A stretch of DNA of 64,000 nt, taken from positions 120,417 to 184,416 of the forward strand of contig JAKZAN010000071.1 in assembly GCA_023053545.1 (NCBI GenBank), read 5' to 3'. A model generated the notes under the pieces. That model saw nothing but the letters and a program-made list of their open reading frames with translations, made no database searches and had not been told where the DNA came from. The DNA comes from Lepidurus packardi (taxonomy: Eukaryota > Arthropoda > Branchiopoda > Notostraca > Triopsidae). Positions 30,021-40,427 of this stretch are shown one piece after another (the first letter of the stretch is position 1; every line of letters starts with the position of its first letter). Both the position numbers and the translations under genes were made by a program.

Positions 30021-31886
30021 CTATTTCACAATTAGGAATTCAGATCTTCTGTTCTGAGCGTGTTCCGCCTCAGTACATTTGCCGCCACACAATACTTTCG
30101 GCTCACTCTCGCCCATTCCTTTGCTTGACAATCTAGAAGCGGAAATGCCTTTAGATTTTAAGTACTGAACAGTCGACAATGCTCTTCTCTCAGACAAACC
30201 TTGGTTAAAAGACACATCGCCACGACTATCCGTATGCGAACGCACTAAAATCACCATATCAGAGTAAGAATTCATAACCTGCACGAGCTTATCCAATTCT
30301 AAGGCGCCCTCTTGCGTGATGTTATGCTTGTTGAATTCGAAGAAAATCGGATTCAAAATAACCTCTTTTTCCGTAATAACAACCTCAATCGGCTGCAATG
30401 GCGCGTCTACTTGCTTTTGTCCGGCATATTGACCAGCAACCGCAAAGACGCCTCTTTCGAATCCTTCTTTAGAAGCCTGTATACTGTAGTTTTTATCACA
30501 TTCCAATCGGAACGAAACCATTCCCTTCGCATCAGCAGTTTCAGTCGATATCACATTATTTTTGGCGTCCAAAATGCTAACTTTAGCACCAGCCAAAATT
30601 GCGCCAGTTTTTGCATTGGTCACAATACTTCTAAAGTCGACACCGCAAACAGGCGCTGCACCAAAAATATCATCGTTACCATTTCGGTTACTAGAGAAAA
30701 ATCCGATGTTCTTTTCTGTATTGAAACTAAATGCAAAATCGTCCTTTTCTGTATTAACTGGCTTTCCAAGGTTGTTAATGGTTCCATCTAGCAAATTAGC
30801 GCTGAATACATCCAGACCGCCAAATCCTTGTTTCCCATTCGATGAGAAAAACAATGTGGAATTGTCATCACTAATAAATGGGAAGCTGTCAGTACCTTCA
30901 GAGTTTACACTAGGGCCTAGATTTACCGGTGCGCCAAATGTCCCGTCCGCGTTTACTGCGACTTTCCAAATATCAACACCGCCAATACCGCCGGGCATAT
31001 CAGAAGAGAAATAAAGCGTCTTGCCATCACGTGTCACACTTGGGTTTGCAAAAGAAGAAACCGCATTATTGAAAGGCAATCTGCTAATTGCAGTCCAAGT
31101 CTCGCCGTCCTTGCGAGCACTGTATAAATTATTCTTACCAAACTTCAAGTGGTTCTTTTTGTCTTTTTCAGAATCGCCTTCTCTAAAACTGTCGCTAGAA
31201 AAATATATTGTAGTACCATCGGCCGTAATAGACTGCGGCCCATCATGATATTTAGAGTTAAGTGCCTTTACGGGCATTGCATTCGTAATGGTTCCATCAG
31301 CATTATAATCTGCTTTGTAAATGTCTAAAAATGGCTCATTAGACCCTCCATAAGTCTTCCGAGCTGCATTGCGTGCGCTTGCAAAATAAAACGAATTTCC
31401 TGTCAACACTGCGCCAAATTCCGACTTATCGCTGTTCACTTCTAAGCTCTTAACATCATATAGCTTCTCCTTAGAGAGCAATTTCGGAACATAATTCGGA
31501 TCTTGCATAAAACTAATGGCACGTTGGTCGGCCGGTAGTAATTTGCTAAATTTCTTCATTTGCTCATTGGATTCAGCATACTTCCCTTCGCTTTTAAGCA
31601 TTTGTGCATATCGGAAATAGGTTTCGGCATCTTGCTTACCTTCAACTGCTTTGGCATACCAAGCAACTGCTTCCTTACTATTAAACATGTTGTAGTAGCT
31701 ATCGGCTAATTGCTTGTAAACATAAGCATCGCCTTTTCCTGCATCGGCTAACTTCTTATAGGAATCTGCCGCGTCAAAATATTCGTATCTCGCAAATAAT
31801 TTATCCGCCTTTTCGGTTGCTTTGTTTTGCGCGTGAATACTGCCACTTGCAATCACAAAACTAAGTGCTATATATAATTTTTTCAT
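30021..31886 (-). CDS. PorE-like OmpA-family protein (TPR, PD40 propeller, OmpA)
   Basis: 621 residues. Signal peptide 1-19, tetratricopeptide repeats ~20-130 (YEYFDAADSYKKLADAGKG), PD40/WD40-like propeller blades ~150-410 (repeated TLYFSSDMPGG, TLFFSSNGKQGFGG), a carboxypeptidase-regulatory-like domain ~415-490, and a C-terminal OmpA peptidoglycan-binding domain ~505-620 (SHTDSRGD, LSERRALSTVQYL, NRRSEF). This order is that of PorE of the type IX secretion system. It lies 18 bases after the PorP/SprF gene and in one operon with the adhesin. It is likely a peptidoglycan anchor for that partner rather than necessarily the core PorE. Confidence 0.88.
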   Translation of the reverse strand: MKKLYIALSFVIASGSIHAQNKATEKADKLFARYEYFDAADSYKKLADAGKGDAYVYKQLADSYYNMFNSKEAVAWYAKAVEGKQDAETYFRYAQMLKSEGKYAESNEQMKKFSKLLPADQRAISFMQDPNYVPKLLSKEKLYDVKSLEVNSDKSEFGAVLTGNSFYFASARNAARKTYGGSNEPFLDIYKADYNADGTITNAMPVKALNSKYHDGPQSITADGTTIYFSSDSFREGDSEKDKKNHLKFGKNNLYSARKDGETWTAISRLPFNNAVSSFANPSVTRDGKTLYFSSDMPGGIGGVDIWKVAVNADGTFGAPVNLGPSVNSEGTDSFPFISDDNSTLFFSSNGKQGFGGLDVFSANLLDGTINNLGKPVNTEKDDFAFSFNTEKNIGFFSSNRNGNDDIFGAAPVCGVDFRSIVTNAKTGAILAGAKVSILDAKNNVISTETADAKGMVSFRLECDKNYSIQASKEGFERGVFAVAGQYAGQKQVDAPLQPIEVVITEKEVILNPIFFEFNKHNITQEGALELDKLVQVMNSYSDMVILVRSHTDSRGDVSFNQGLSERRALSTVQYLKSKGISASRLSSKGMGESEPKVLCGGKCTEAEHAQNRRSEFLIVK

Positions 31887-31904
31887 TTTAATGGTTACGT
31901 TATG

Positions 31905-32825
31905 TTAGAAAAACCTAGGTGATTGTGAAACTTTCTTGTATAAATTAAATTCATACAACAACATGAATTCATGCGAAGATGGTGTTGCAATCTTAAGATC
32001 CGAAACTACATGATCATATGCATAACCAATTCTTAGCTGGGGCGTAAGGGCATAATTTACCATAGCACCAAACGAATCTTCTAAACGATATGTAGCACCC
32101 AATTCAAATTTTTGATGGAATAAGAAATTCGCAGAAACATCAACAGATGTTGGCGTATTGAATGCCGACTTAATCATTGTTGAAGGTTTAAAGCGTACAG
32201 ACTCATTAATATCAAAAACATATCCTCCAGTAAGGAAATAATGCGAAACTTCAGAGCCATAAGCTGCACCATTATAATCAAGATATTTTGATTTAAGCAT
32301 GTTAGGAACAGACAAAGCCACATAATATTTTTCAGTATAATAGAAAACACCTGATCCAAGGTTGAAACGACTACTACTTGGATTGGCTTGCCCAAACACA
32401 CCATCATTCACATCAGGCAAAGTTGGGTAAATTCTTGCGAAATCGATTTTATGCATCGTTAAGCCTCCTTTCAAACCAAACGCCAACTTATGTTCGCCAC
32501 CTAAATTTAAAGTATACGAGAAATCTGCGAACACATTGTTCTCTTCAACGGGTCCAATCTTATCGGACACAACCGAAAGACCAAGTCCTACGTTTTTGCC
32601 AACAGGACTGTGAATAAAGAAAGTACCAGTTGTTGGTGCGTCTTCGATCTCCACCCATTGCTTTCTATACAGCAAGCCAGATGAGATTGCGTCTTTAGAA
32701 CCTGCATAAGCGGGATTCATGACATTCATGTTATACATATACTGCGTATAATGCGGATCTTGTTGAGAATATCCTGCTGAAATCATCATCATGACCAATA
32801 GCGCCGAAAAATATATTTTTTTCAT
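31905..32825 (-). CDS. PorP/SprF-family type IX secretion outer-membrane protein
   Basis: 306 residues. A signal peptide ending GYS is followed by the family signature QDPHYTQYMYNMNVMNPAYAG and SGLLYRKQWV, then the amphipathic strands of an outer-membrane barrel (LNLGGEHKLAFGLKGG). SprF-like proteins are needed to export and attach partners with a type B C-terminal sorting domain. Such a partner, the giant adhesin, is encoded immediately upstream (60 bases), and the OmpA protein follows 18 bases later. Confident. Confidence 0.92.
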   Translation of the reverse strand: MKKIYFSALLVMMMISAGYSQQDPHYTQYMYNMNVMNPAYAGSKDAISSGLLYRKQWVEIEDAPTTGTFFIHSPVGKNVGLGLSVVSDKIGPVEENNVFADFSYTLNLGGEHKLAFGLKGGLTMHKIDFARIYPTLPDVNDGVFGQANPSSSRFNLGSGVFYYTEKYYVALSVPNMLKSKYLDYNGAAYGSEVSHYFLTGGYVFDINESVRFKPSTMIKSAFNTPTSVDVSANFLFHQKFELGATYRLEDSFGAMVNYALTPQLRIGYAYDHVVSDLKIATPSSHEFMLLYEFNLYKKVSQSPRFF

Positions 32826-32884
32826 TTTTATAATATTTGATTAAAGTTTGCTGCCCAAAGAAAGGGCAGCAATTCTCTTGGTCT

Positions 32885-35800
32885 TTAGTTTTGTTTACGG
32901 TTAAGGTATATCCAGCCTGTAAGCGATTCGCCATCTGCGCGCTCAATTACATAATAGTAAGTCCCATCAGGAAGTTCTTCGCCTTTGTCTGATTGTCCAT
33001 ACCATTCATTGCTGTAGTTCTTGCGTGCATAAACTTTCATTCCGTATCGGTTAAAAATTTGCAACTGCTTTACATTCTGACCTTCTAGATCAAAATTATC
33101 ATTGTCACCATCATTATTTGCAGAAACTCCTTTTTGAATCGTACATCTTGCATTTAGCACATCAATATTCATCGGTACAGACGAACAGCCATTTGAACTA
33201 ACCACTACGGTATACTGACCCGCAGTAGAAACCATCACAGTACTGCCTGATGTTGATCCTTGAATTGTGCCACCATTTGAAGCAGTCCATTCATAAGTAG
33301 CATTCTCTGGATTAAAACTGTTTGTGGTAGCCGCTGCTTCAATTTTGTAGATTGAACCTGCGCAACCCGCTGTTAAGGCAATAGTAGGTACAGTTGAAAT
33401 GGTAATCGAGAAACTTTCTTGAGACGTACATGCATTTGATCCTGAACCACTCTGCGCAAACATGTAGACAGTTTGATTGCTTGTAATTACCGTTCCTGCT
33501 GGCAACATGGTGCCACCGCCGTTTGGCGCTGAATAATAATTTCCTACTGAAATTGCAGGCAAAGTATAAGATCCTCCACATTGGGTAACATCCGCAATGT
33601 CAGCAACAACTGGAACAGTAAGAATGTTTATCATGAAGCTAGATTCCGCGGTACAATTTGGCGATGTGTTTGTTTGTGCATAAACATATACCATTTGCGA
33701 AGAGGTAATGCTTTGCCCTGCTGCAAGCATCGTTCCGGTTCCTCCTGCTGCTGTGTAATAATTTCCAACCGTTATTGCCGGTAATTGATATCTCGTACAA
33801 GCTGTAACGGTGCTAACTGGCGCTAAAACTGGCGTCTGATTTACTGTCACAGTAAATGAATCCTGTGCTGTACATGGTTGCTGTACTGCATACACATAAA
33901 TGAGCTGAGTTGAAGTAACCGTCTGTCCTGCAGACAATTGCGTTCCCGTTCCTGCGGCTCCTGTATAATAATTTCCAACTGAAAGCGCAGGAAGTATATA
34001 TTGTCCACATACTGTCTGATTTCCAGGGGTTGTAACACTTAGTGAACCAATTGTAACTGTGAAGCTACTGCTCGCTGTGCAATTTGGAACCGTGCCCGTC
34101 TCTGCATAAACGTAAACAGTTTGGTTCGAACAAATCTGTGTTCCTGCAGCGATCTGCGTGCCCCCTCCATTTGCTTCGGTGTAATAATTTCCTACTGTTA
34201 ACGCCGGAAGTGTATAGCAACCGCAAGAGCTTATGGCACTAACCGGAGCCAAAACAGGCGTTTGGTTTATTGTAACAGTAAATGAATCCTGTGCTGTGCA
34301 TGGTTGCTGTACTGCATACACATAAATGAGCTGAGTTGAAGTAACCATCTGTCCTGCCGACAATTGCGTTCCCGTTCCTGCGGCTCCTGTATAATAATTT
34401 CCAACTGAAAGCGCAGGAAGTATATATTGTCCACATACTGTCTGATTTCCAGGAGTTGTAACACTTAGCGAACCAATTGTAACTGTGAAGCTACTACTCG
34501 CTGTGCAATTTGGAACCGTGCCCGTCTCTGCATAAACGTAAACAGTTTGGTTCGAACAAATCTGTGTTCCCGCAGCAATCTGCGTGCCTCCCCCATTTGC
34601 TTCTGTGTAATAATTTCCTACTGTTAACGCCGGAAGTGTATAGCAACCGCAAGAGCTTATAGCACTAACGGGAGCCAAAACAGGTGTTTGATTTATTGTA
34701 ACAGTAAATGAATCCTGTGCTGTACACGCGCCTAATTGTGCGTAAACATAAATTAACTGTGTTGCAGTTATTGATTGTCCAGCATTTAGCTGTGTACCAG
34801 TTCCCAATGGGCCAGTGAAATAGTTTCCAGAAGTTAATGCTGGTAATGTATAACTACCGCATAACGTCTGATTTCCTGGTGTAGCCACAGATACTGGCGT
34901 GATATTCACTCTAAAACTCCCTTGATTCGTGCAAACACCATTTGTAGCATATACGTATATTGTTTGGGTAGTGGTTATTTCCGTCCCTGCAGGAATCATT
35001 GTGCCAGCGCCATTTGGCTGAGTATAATAATTTCCTTGCGTTAAAACCGGTAAAACATAACTAGTACATTCTGTAACGTCTTGTAAAGTGCCGAAGTTGT
35101 AATTTGGCGTAATTGTTACGGTAAATGTTTCTTGATCGTTACACCCGCCGTTTTGTGCTACTGCATACGCATAAAGGGTTTGAGTGCTAGTTATAACAGA
35201 GCCCGCAGGTAATTGCGTTCCTGTGCCCAATGGGCCCGTAAAATAATTGCCAAGTGGTAAAGCAGGCAAAGTATAAGAATCACATCTGGTGACATCTGCT
35301 ATTGGCGCAACATCAACCCCATTAACCCTAACCAATACGGTAGCCGTTGTGGTAGTTTGAACACCACCACATCCCGTATAAATTGCACGCGCCGTCATAG
35401 TGGTTGGCGCTGTAACACAAATATTAATATTTGGACTAGTGCTAACTACAGTACCATCGCGTAGCCATGAAAAAGCAACGTTCGATGGTCCAGCCGGAAC
35501 AAAACGATATGCCTCATCTCGGGCGGTCCATTGACCTGAGTTTCTTCCTGGAGGGACATGAGCAATAGTTCCAGCTTCATTTTGAATACCTATTACACCT
35601 AAACCACCGTTCCAAGTTGTGCAAGATGTTCTGTCTTTTATATAGATCTCTATAACATTAGAAGTTTCATATAAAACAATCTGACTTGTTTGCAAGCCCA
35701 CACTAGTACCACAACTGAACTGCCCGATATTCAAATAATTAACAACAAATGTTCTACAAGGAGCCGTTCCTAAAACCTGATAACTGATGCTTCTATTAAT

Positions 35801-36763
35801 AGGCGCAGTATTAACGGCAGGATTAATATCTTGATATACACCATAAATCGCATTTCTAATTGGAAATCCTGTATTAGGAATAGTGGTAGTATACTGCCAC
35901 GGACAATTTGTTCCACCTGGTGTAAAGGTTACCACCCCGTTTGACCCTACTTGAATTGAAGAATAATTTGTTCCATAAAAGCAGAAGTTGAACGGCAATG
36001 TGAAGGCAGGAGACCAAACGTCATCTGTGGTTATTGATAGCTGCGTTCCGCCTGTAAATGGAAAAGGTGGTGTGAAGGGAATTGGCAAGACATTGTAAGT
36101 TGAAGTAGAACCAAACTGCGTAAAAGTTGCAGCAAGATCAACACAATTATCAGCTGGGCAAAGGTCTATCACGCCAGGCGTCGTTGTCTGTACTGCGAGT
36201 TGCACTCCTGCGCAGGCATTACCTTGCGCATAAATTCCAAAATTTTGTGGTCCGCTTATTATGCTTAAATCATTTGGCCCGCACAGTGCTTGAACATAGA
36301 ACACATAAAATCCAGGTGTAATTCCAGCCGGTGTTGTATATGTATTTGTGTTCACAACAACCCCAGTTCCTGGAGTTGGTGCTGCTGCACCTGTTGGTGT
36401 ATAATAGACCATCCATTGAGTTGCGCTTCCCGCTTCTGTCCATGACAAGGTTGCCGAACTTGAACTAGCGGTAGTAACCACTAAATTTGTTGGCCTCGGA
36501 CATGTTGGTGGCGTTGTAAAACTAGTTGAAACTGATGACCAAAGACTGCTATCTGATGAACTACATACTGCGCGAACGTAAAAAACATACGTTCTATCTG
36601 GCAATAAACCAGTAATCGTAAATGGATTAGTAGTGGTTGTGGTTGTTGGAACTGTTCCTGCGACTGGCGCTGGAGAACCTACAAGTACCGCATAAATTTG
36701 CCAAAAGTGGCGGTGTTGGACCGGCTTGGGTCCATCCCAATGTTGCAGTAGTTGTTGTAACAT
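32885..36763 (-). CDS. giant adhesin, C-terminal part with nine repeats and type B sorting domain
   Basis: About 1,280 residues that continue the frame-broken gene at 36773-39013; the ATG at 36763 lies in shifted sequence and is not a real start. Order: fibronectin type III-like domains (~20-170), a domain with TFTPGGTNCPWQYTTTIPN (~215-430), then nine ~70-residue repeats (~480-1120) of the pattern CxxYxLPAL, GNYYT, GTGT, AG, QxIYVYA, SFTVTI, an Ig-like domain, and a C-terminal gliding/type B sorting domain (NDGDNDNFDLEGQ, IFNRYGMKVY, ELPDGTYYYVI, GWIYLNR). Secreted by the type IX system and attached at the surface. Next in the operon: PorP/SprF protein, then OmpA protein. Confidence 0.85.
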   Translation of the reverse strand: MLQQLLQHWDGPKPVQHRHFWQIYAVLVGSPAPVAGTVPTTTTTTNPFTITGLLPDRTYVFYVRAVCSSSDSSLWSSVSTSFTTPPTCPRPTNLVVTTASSSSATLSWTEAGSATQWMVYYTPTGAAAPTPGTGVVVNTNTYTTPAGITPGFYVFYVQALCGPNDLSIISGPQNFGIYAQGNACAGVQLAVQTTTPGVIDLCPADNCVDLAATFTQFGSTSTYNVLPIPFTPPFPFTGGTQLSITTDDVWSPAFTLPFNFCFYGTNYSSIQVGSNGVVTFTPGGTNCPWQYTTTIPNTGFPIRNAIYGVYQDINPAVNTAPINRSISYQVLGTAPCRTFVVNYLNIGQFSCGTSVGLQTSQIVLYETSNVIEIYIKDRTSCTTWNGGLGVIGIQNEAGTIAHVPPGRNSGQWTARDEAYRFVPAGPSNVAFSWLRDGTVVSTSPNINICVTAPTTMTARAIYTGCGGVQTTTTATVLVRVNGVDVAPIADVTRCDSYTLPALPLGNYFTGPLGTGTQLPAGSVITSTQTLYAYAVAQNGGCNDQETFTVTITPNYNFGTLQDVTECTSYVLPVLTQGNYYTQPNGAGTMIPAGTEITTTQTIYVYATNGVCTNQGSFRVNITPVSVATPGNQTLCGSYTLPALTSGNYFTGPLGTGTQLNAGQSITATQLIYVYAQLGACTAQDSFTVTINQTPVLAPVSAISSCGCYTLPALTVGNYYTEANGGGTQIAAGTQICSNQTVYVYAETGTVPNCTASSSFTVTIGSLSVTTPGNQTVCGQYILPALSVGNYYTGAAGTGTQLSAGQMVTSTQLIYVYAVQQPCTAQDSFTVTINQTPVLAPVSAISSCGCYTLPALTVGNYYTEANGGGTQIAAGTQICSNQTVYVYAETGTVPNCTASSSFTVTIGSLSVTTPGNQTVCGQYILPALSVGNYYTGAAGTGTQLSAGQTVTSTQLIYVYAVQQPCTAQDSFTVTVNQTPVLAPVSTVTACTRYQLPAITVGNYYTAAGGTGTMLAAGQSITSSQMVYVYAQTNTSPNCTAESSFMINILTVPVVADIADVTQCGGSYTLPAISVGNYYSAPNGGGTMLPAGTVITSNQTVYMFAQSGSGSNACTSQESFSITISTVPTIALTAGCAGSIYKIEAAATTNSFNPENATYEWTASNGGTIQGSTSGSTVMVSTAGQYTVVVSSNGCSSVPMNIDVLNARCTIQKGVSANNDGDNDNFDLEGQNVKQLQIFNRYGMKVYARKNYSNEWYGQSDKGEELPDGTYYYVIERADGESLTGWIYLNRKQN
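33813..34664 (-). repeat. two near-identical 426-bp copies within the adhesin gene
   Basis: Repeats 4-5 and 6-7 of the adhesin are copies of each other (offset 426 bp, 142 codons), identical over most of their length. A recent in-frame duplication, or a spot where assembly could collapse or expand the array. Confidence 0.8.
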
Positions 36764-36772
36764 TTGTTACTG

Positions 36773-39013
36773 TTAAGGCTGTTGGTCTCGGGACATGTAG
36801 CCAGGTGTCAAGAACGGCGATGAGGCCGCTGACCATGGACTGGTCGATGTCGAACTACAAACTGCACTAATATAGTAAACGTAATTAGTTTCAGGATTTA
36901 GTCCAGTTATGATAGCTGGCGAACCTGAGACCGTTAGGGTTGGCACTGTTGCAGCCGTGGGCGCAGGTGCTGTTGGCGCAACTGCGTATATATTCCAAGA
37001 AACTGCTGGTCCGCTTGCAGTCCAAGTTAAGGTAGAACCAAAGGCTGTGATATTAGAGACCACTAAAGCTGTTGGAGCTAAACAAGCTGGCGTTAAACAA
37101 TCTGCAACACCTGAATACAAAGTTGCATTTCTTGTGCCAGATCCTGGTGCCTTCGTATACATTGTCTGGTTGAATGGATTAATTATGGCAACACCAACTT
37201 CCCCAGGGAACTGTCCGCCATTATTCCAAAATAACGAATATGGTCCGGCACATAATGGCACTTGCACATTGAAAGGCCCTGCACCCGACGTGAATGTTGA
37301 TCCTATGGTGGCAACTGTAATTCCGTTTTGAACAACGTTCATCGTGTTTCCGTTCCATCCATCTGAATTCGAATCGGTCAATCTAAATGTATACAAACAA
37401 GGATTGGCGCAAGTGTTCGTTCCAAAAATAAATGGCCCAGACCATACACTAAATGTTCCATTGCCACAATCCGATCTCACCCAATATTGGTATGTCGCAA
37501 GTGCTAAATTTGTACCTGTCGCCGTTAACGTGGAAACAGAGAAGTTAACGTTTGTGTTCGCTGTTGTTCCAGCCGTCGTTGGAACTGTTCCACCAAGTGG
37601 TTGCACAAAAACTTCCCATGATGTAGCGGTCCCTGGACTATCCCAACTTAAATTAGCTGAATGAATCCCTCCGGTTACACCAGTCGGAACTGCATTTAAG
37701 TTGGTTGGTGAGGCACAATTTAATTGCTGAATATTTAAATTATATCCAACACTTCCGGCAGTACTACTCGAAATTACAATAATATATTGTTGTCCCGCAA
37801 TCACATTCAAACTTGGAATTACTCGGATGGAACCTCCAGTGTTTGCAACACCTGCCAAACAGCTTACGCCAACATTTGCACATCCTTGGTAAACAAAAAT
37901 ACCTGAATTAGGGCCCGTTGGTGTCATTGCAATAGAAATTGCACCGGTTGTTGTGGGTGTATAAGAATAGAATACGTCGTTACCAATCATATAATTTGTA
38001 GTCGAATTGGCACAAGCTTGCGGCTGTGCCGTACTTAAGGTATTCCCATAGTTAGCAGTTGTATCTGTTGTGATATAAGGCAAAGACGGAACAGCGATTG
38101 GAGCCGAACAGTTTATTCCAGGAGTTGTTGTTGCAAAAGGGAATGGACCAGCCCATTGACTCGTCGTGCTGTATATACCAGAACCACATCTTGCTCGTAC
38201 ATAATATTTATATTGTGTTGTAGCGGTTAGTGCAACGCCTGCAGGCAATGTTGTTGTGGCTAAGTACGGATTCGTATTAACAACAACTCCAACCCCAGTT
38301 GGCGTAGCAGCTGCAGGAATAAGTTCGACCTCCCATGAAGACGCCCCAGATGGATTCGCCCATCCGATCGTTGCAGAATTTTGTGTAATTAGATTTACTG
38401 TTAAACCAGTTGGCGTTAAACACGGTGCGCTTACTTGCACATTATCTAGCAGCCATCTGTCGCCAGCAAGCCCAGTTCCGGGTTGTGTGAACTCCATCAT
38501 GAACGCAATATAAATTTGCTGTCCAGCGTAAGCACTTAAGCTTATCACCTTTTCTTCATAAACATCAAAGGTAGTAGAGAGCTGGTCTTCCGTATACTGT
38601 TGAATTAAGTTATATGATGAAGGCTCGGTCTGAATTCCTGTTGCCGAAGCAACCATAATCTTATAGACTGTTCCTTGCGCGCCACTAACCGTAGTCCTGG
38701 CCCAAAAACGAAGTTCTCCGTTTAGTGGCACCGTAATGAGCGGCGTTGCTAAATAATCTCGGGAAGTATTTCCAAGTCCAATATTTTCACGGGTCATGTA
38801 GGCTGCGTTTACTCCAGCATATGCGTTGGAATTAATTCCCCAACTATTATTTGTACCTACGCCGTTATCAAAAACGCCCCAGATCCCCGAGTCCAATGTC
38901 CATTGCTGCGTGCTCAAGTCAGGGCCCGTTGTGTTTTCGAAGCCCTCAAAAAATTGAGCGTGCCCAACTAACGAAATTAAAAGCGTTAAAATTAAAAAGG
39001 TAATTTTTTTCAT
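36773..39013 (-). CDS. giant adhesin, N-terminal part (frame lost near 36.7-36.8 kb)
   Basis: 746 residues. Signal peptide 1-19 (ending GHA), then a choice-of-anchor J-like domain (FFEGFENTTGP ... DRWLLDNVQV, to ~200), fibronectin type III domains (~200-290, ~430-530, ~660-735) and an intervening domain with CANSTTNYMIGNDVFYSYTP. The frame ends in PGYMSRDQQP, not at a domain boundary. A third frame (36627-36836) supplies the missing link (PRPTALTVTNVTTTTATLGW), and the gene continues at 32885-36763. Three small indels within about 100 bases explain the break. The whole would be about 2,040 residues. Confidence 0.8.
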   Translation of the reverse strand: MKKITFLILTLLISLVGHAQFFEGFENTTGPDLSTQQWTLDSGIWGVFDNGVGTNNSWGINSNAYAGVNAAYMTRENIGLGNTSRDYLATPLITVPLNGELRFWARTTVSGAQGTVYKIMVASATGIQTEPSSYNLIQQYTEDQLSTTFDVYEEKVISLSAYAGQQIYIAFMMEFTQPGTGLAGDRWLLDNVQVSAPCLTPTGLTVNLITQNSATIGWANPSGASSWEVELIPAAATPTGVGVVVNTNPYLATTTLPAGVALTATTQYKYYVRARCGSGIYSTTSQWAGPFPFATTTPGINCSAPIAVPSLPYITTDTTANYGNTLSTAQPQACANSTTNYMIGNDVFYSYTPTTTGAISIAMTPTGPNSGIFVYQGCANVGVSCLAGVANTGGSIRVIPSLNVIAGQQYIIVISSSTAGSVGYNLNIQQLNCASPTNLNAVPTGVTGGIHSANLSWDSPGTATSWEVFVQPLGGTVPTTAGTTANTNVNFSVSTLTATGTNLALATYQYWVRSDCGNGTFSVWSGPFIFGTNTCANPCLYTFRLTDSNSDGWNGNTMNVVQNGITVATIGSTFTSGAGPFNVQVPLCAGPYSLFWNNGGQFPGEVGVAIINPFNQTMYTKAPGSGTRNATLYSGVADCLTPACLAPTALVVSNITAFGSTLTWTASGPAVSWNIYAVAPTAPAPTAATVPTLTVSGSPAIITGLNPETNYVYYISAVCSSTSTSPWSAASSPFLTPGYMSRDQQP

Positions 39014-39164
39014 GAAGAAAACTTTTTATAGTTATAAATCTTAGGTCTCAAATTTAACAAAATTTATAGAATTGTTACAACAATACAAAATTTTAACGGA
39101 ATATGAAGAAAGGCTGTATCAAATCTTTGCATTTTTAAGTGAAATCATTGTCCTTTAAAAGTCG

Positions 39165-39173
39165 TAAATTTGC
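39165..39173 (+). promoter_or_regulatory. -7 box of hflX
   Basis: TAAATTTGC, a full match to TAnnTTTGC, 21 bases before the ATG at 39195. No clear -33 TTG at the ideal distance. Confidence 0.45.
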
Positions 39174-39194
39174 ATTAAATACAAAAATTAAACA

Positions 39195-40427
39195 ATGCTC
39201 GAAAAAGACAATCATAAATTGGAAAAGGCTGTGGTCGTAGGAATTATAACACAAAACCAGCCTGAAGAAAAGCTGAAAGAATATCTTGACGAATTAGAAT
39301 TTTTGACTTTTACGGCCGGCGGCGAAGTGGTAAAAAGATTTTTTCAAAAAATGGACAAACCCAATCCAAAAACTTTTGTTGGGACCGGAAAAATGGAAGA
39401 AATCAACCTATATATTCGTGCAAATGGCATTTCGACAGTAATTTTTGACGACGAATTGTCGCCGTCTCAGCAAAAAAACATCGGAAAAATACTAGAATGC
39501 AAAGTTCTCGATCGCACAAACCTCATCTTGGATATTTTTGCGCAGCGTGCTGAAACTTCATATGCAAGAACCCAAGTCGAATTGGCCCAATGTCAATACT
39601 TGCTACCAAGATTATCTGGTATGTGGACGCACTTAGAAAGACAAAAAGGGGGAATCGGAATGCGCGGGCCTGGAGAAACGGAGATCGAAACAGACAGGCG
39701 AATTGTACGCGACAGAATTGCCCTACTTAAGGACAAAATCAAATTAATAGACAAACAAATGTCTATCCAACGAAGCAATCGAAGCGCCATGGTTCGCGTT
39801 GCTTTGGTAGGTTATACGAACGTTGGGAAATCAACATTAATGAATGTGATTAGCAAAAGCGAAGTATTTGTAGAGAATAAACTTTTTGCCACATTGGATA
39901 CTACTGTTAGGAAAGTAGTGATTAAGAATTTGCCTTTCCTACTATCTGATACGGTTGGATTTATTAGAAAATTACCGACTCAGTTGGTCGATTCTTTCAA
40001 AAGTACACTAGATGAAGTTCGCGAAGCGGATTTGCTTTTACATGTGGTTGACATTTCGCACCCGGAGTTCGAAGAGCATATCGAATCTGTGACTCAAACT
40101 TTAGCCGACATTAAAAGCAGCAAAAAACCCATTATCATGGTTTTTAATAAAATTGACGCCTACCAGCATCTGGTTATTGAACACGACGATCTGATGACCG
40201 AAAGAACTAAGCGGCATAATACGTTAGAAGAATGGAAACAGACTTGGATGGCTAACGTGGGTGAGAAAAATGCTTTGTTTATTTCAGCAACCAACAAAGA
40301 AAATTTTGAAGAGTTTAGGGAGCGTGTTTATGAAGCTGTTCGACAAATTCACATCACACGCTTCCCGTATAACAACTTTCTATATCCAGATTATAAGGAC
40401 GCTGTCGATAAAGACGAGGAAGTCTAA
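39195..40427 (+). CDS. hflX: GTPase HflX
   Basis: 410 residues. The N-terminal HflX domain (to ~195) includes GTGKMEEI, the LDRTNLILDIFAQRA segment and RGPGETEIETDRR. The G domain has GYTNVGKST (~206-214), DTVGF (~252), NKID (~320) and the C-terminal ISATN. HflX binds the large ribosomal subunit and rescues or splits stalled ribosomes, especially after heat stress. Single gene; its end overlaps the convergent DUF3078 gene by 4 bases. Confident. Confidence 0.96.
   Translation: MLEKDNHKLEKAVVVGIITQNQPEEKLKEYLDELEFLTFTAGGEVVKRFFQKMDKPNPKTFVGTGKMEEINLYIRANGISTVIFDDELSPSQQKNIGKILECKVLDRTNLILDIFAQRAETSYARTQVELAQCQYLLPRLSGMWTHLERQKGGIGMRGPGETEIETDRRIVRDRIALLKDKIKLIDKQMSIQRSNRSAMVRVALVGYTNVGKSTLMNVISKSEVFVENKLFATLDTTVRKVVIKNLPFLLSDTVGFIRKLPTQLVDSFKSTLDEVREADLLLHVVDISHPEFEEHIESVTQTLADIKSSKKPIIMVFNKIDAYQHLVIEHDDLMTERTKRHNTLEEWKQTWMANVGEKNALFISATNKENFEEFRERVYEAVRQIHITRFPYNNFLYPDYKDAVDKDEEV

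Noticed and set aside
36763-36763. ATG at 36763 as a real gene start for the adhesin's second half
   Set aside because: The first ~20 residues are out-of-frame reading of the preceding fibronectin domain; no signal peptide or promoter is present.
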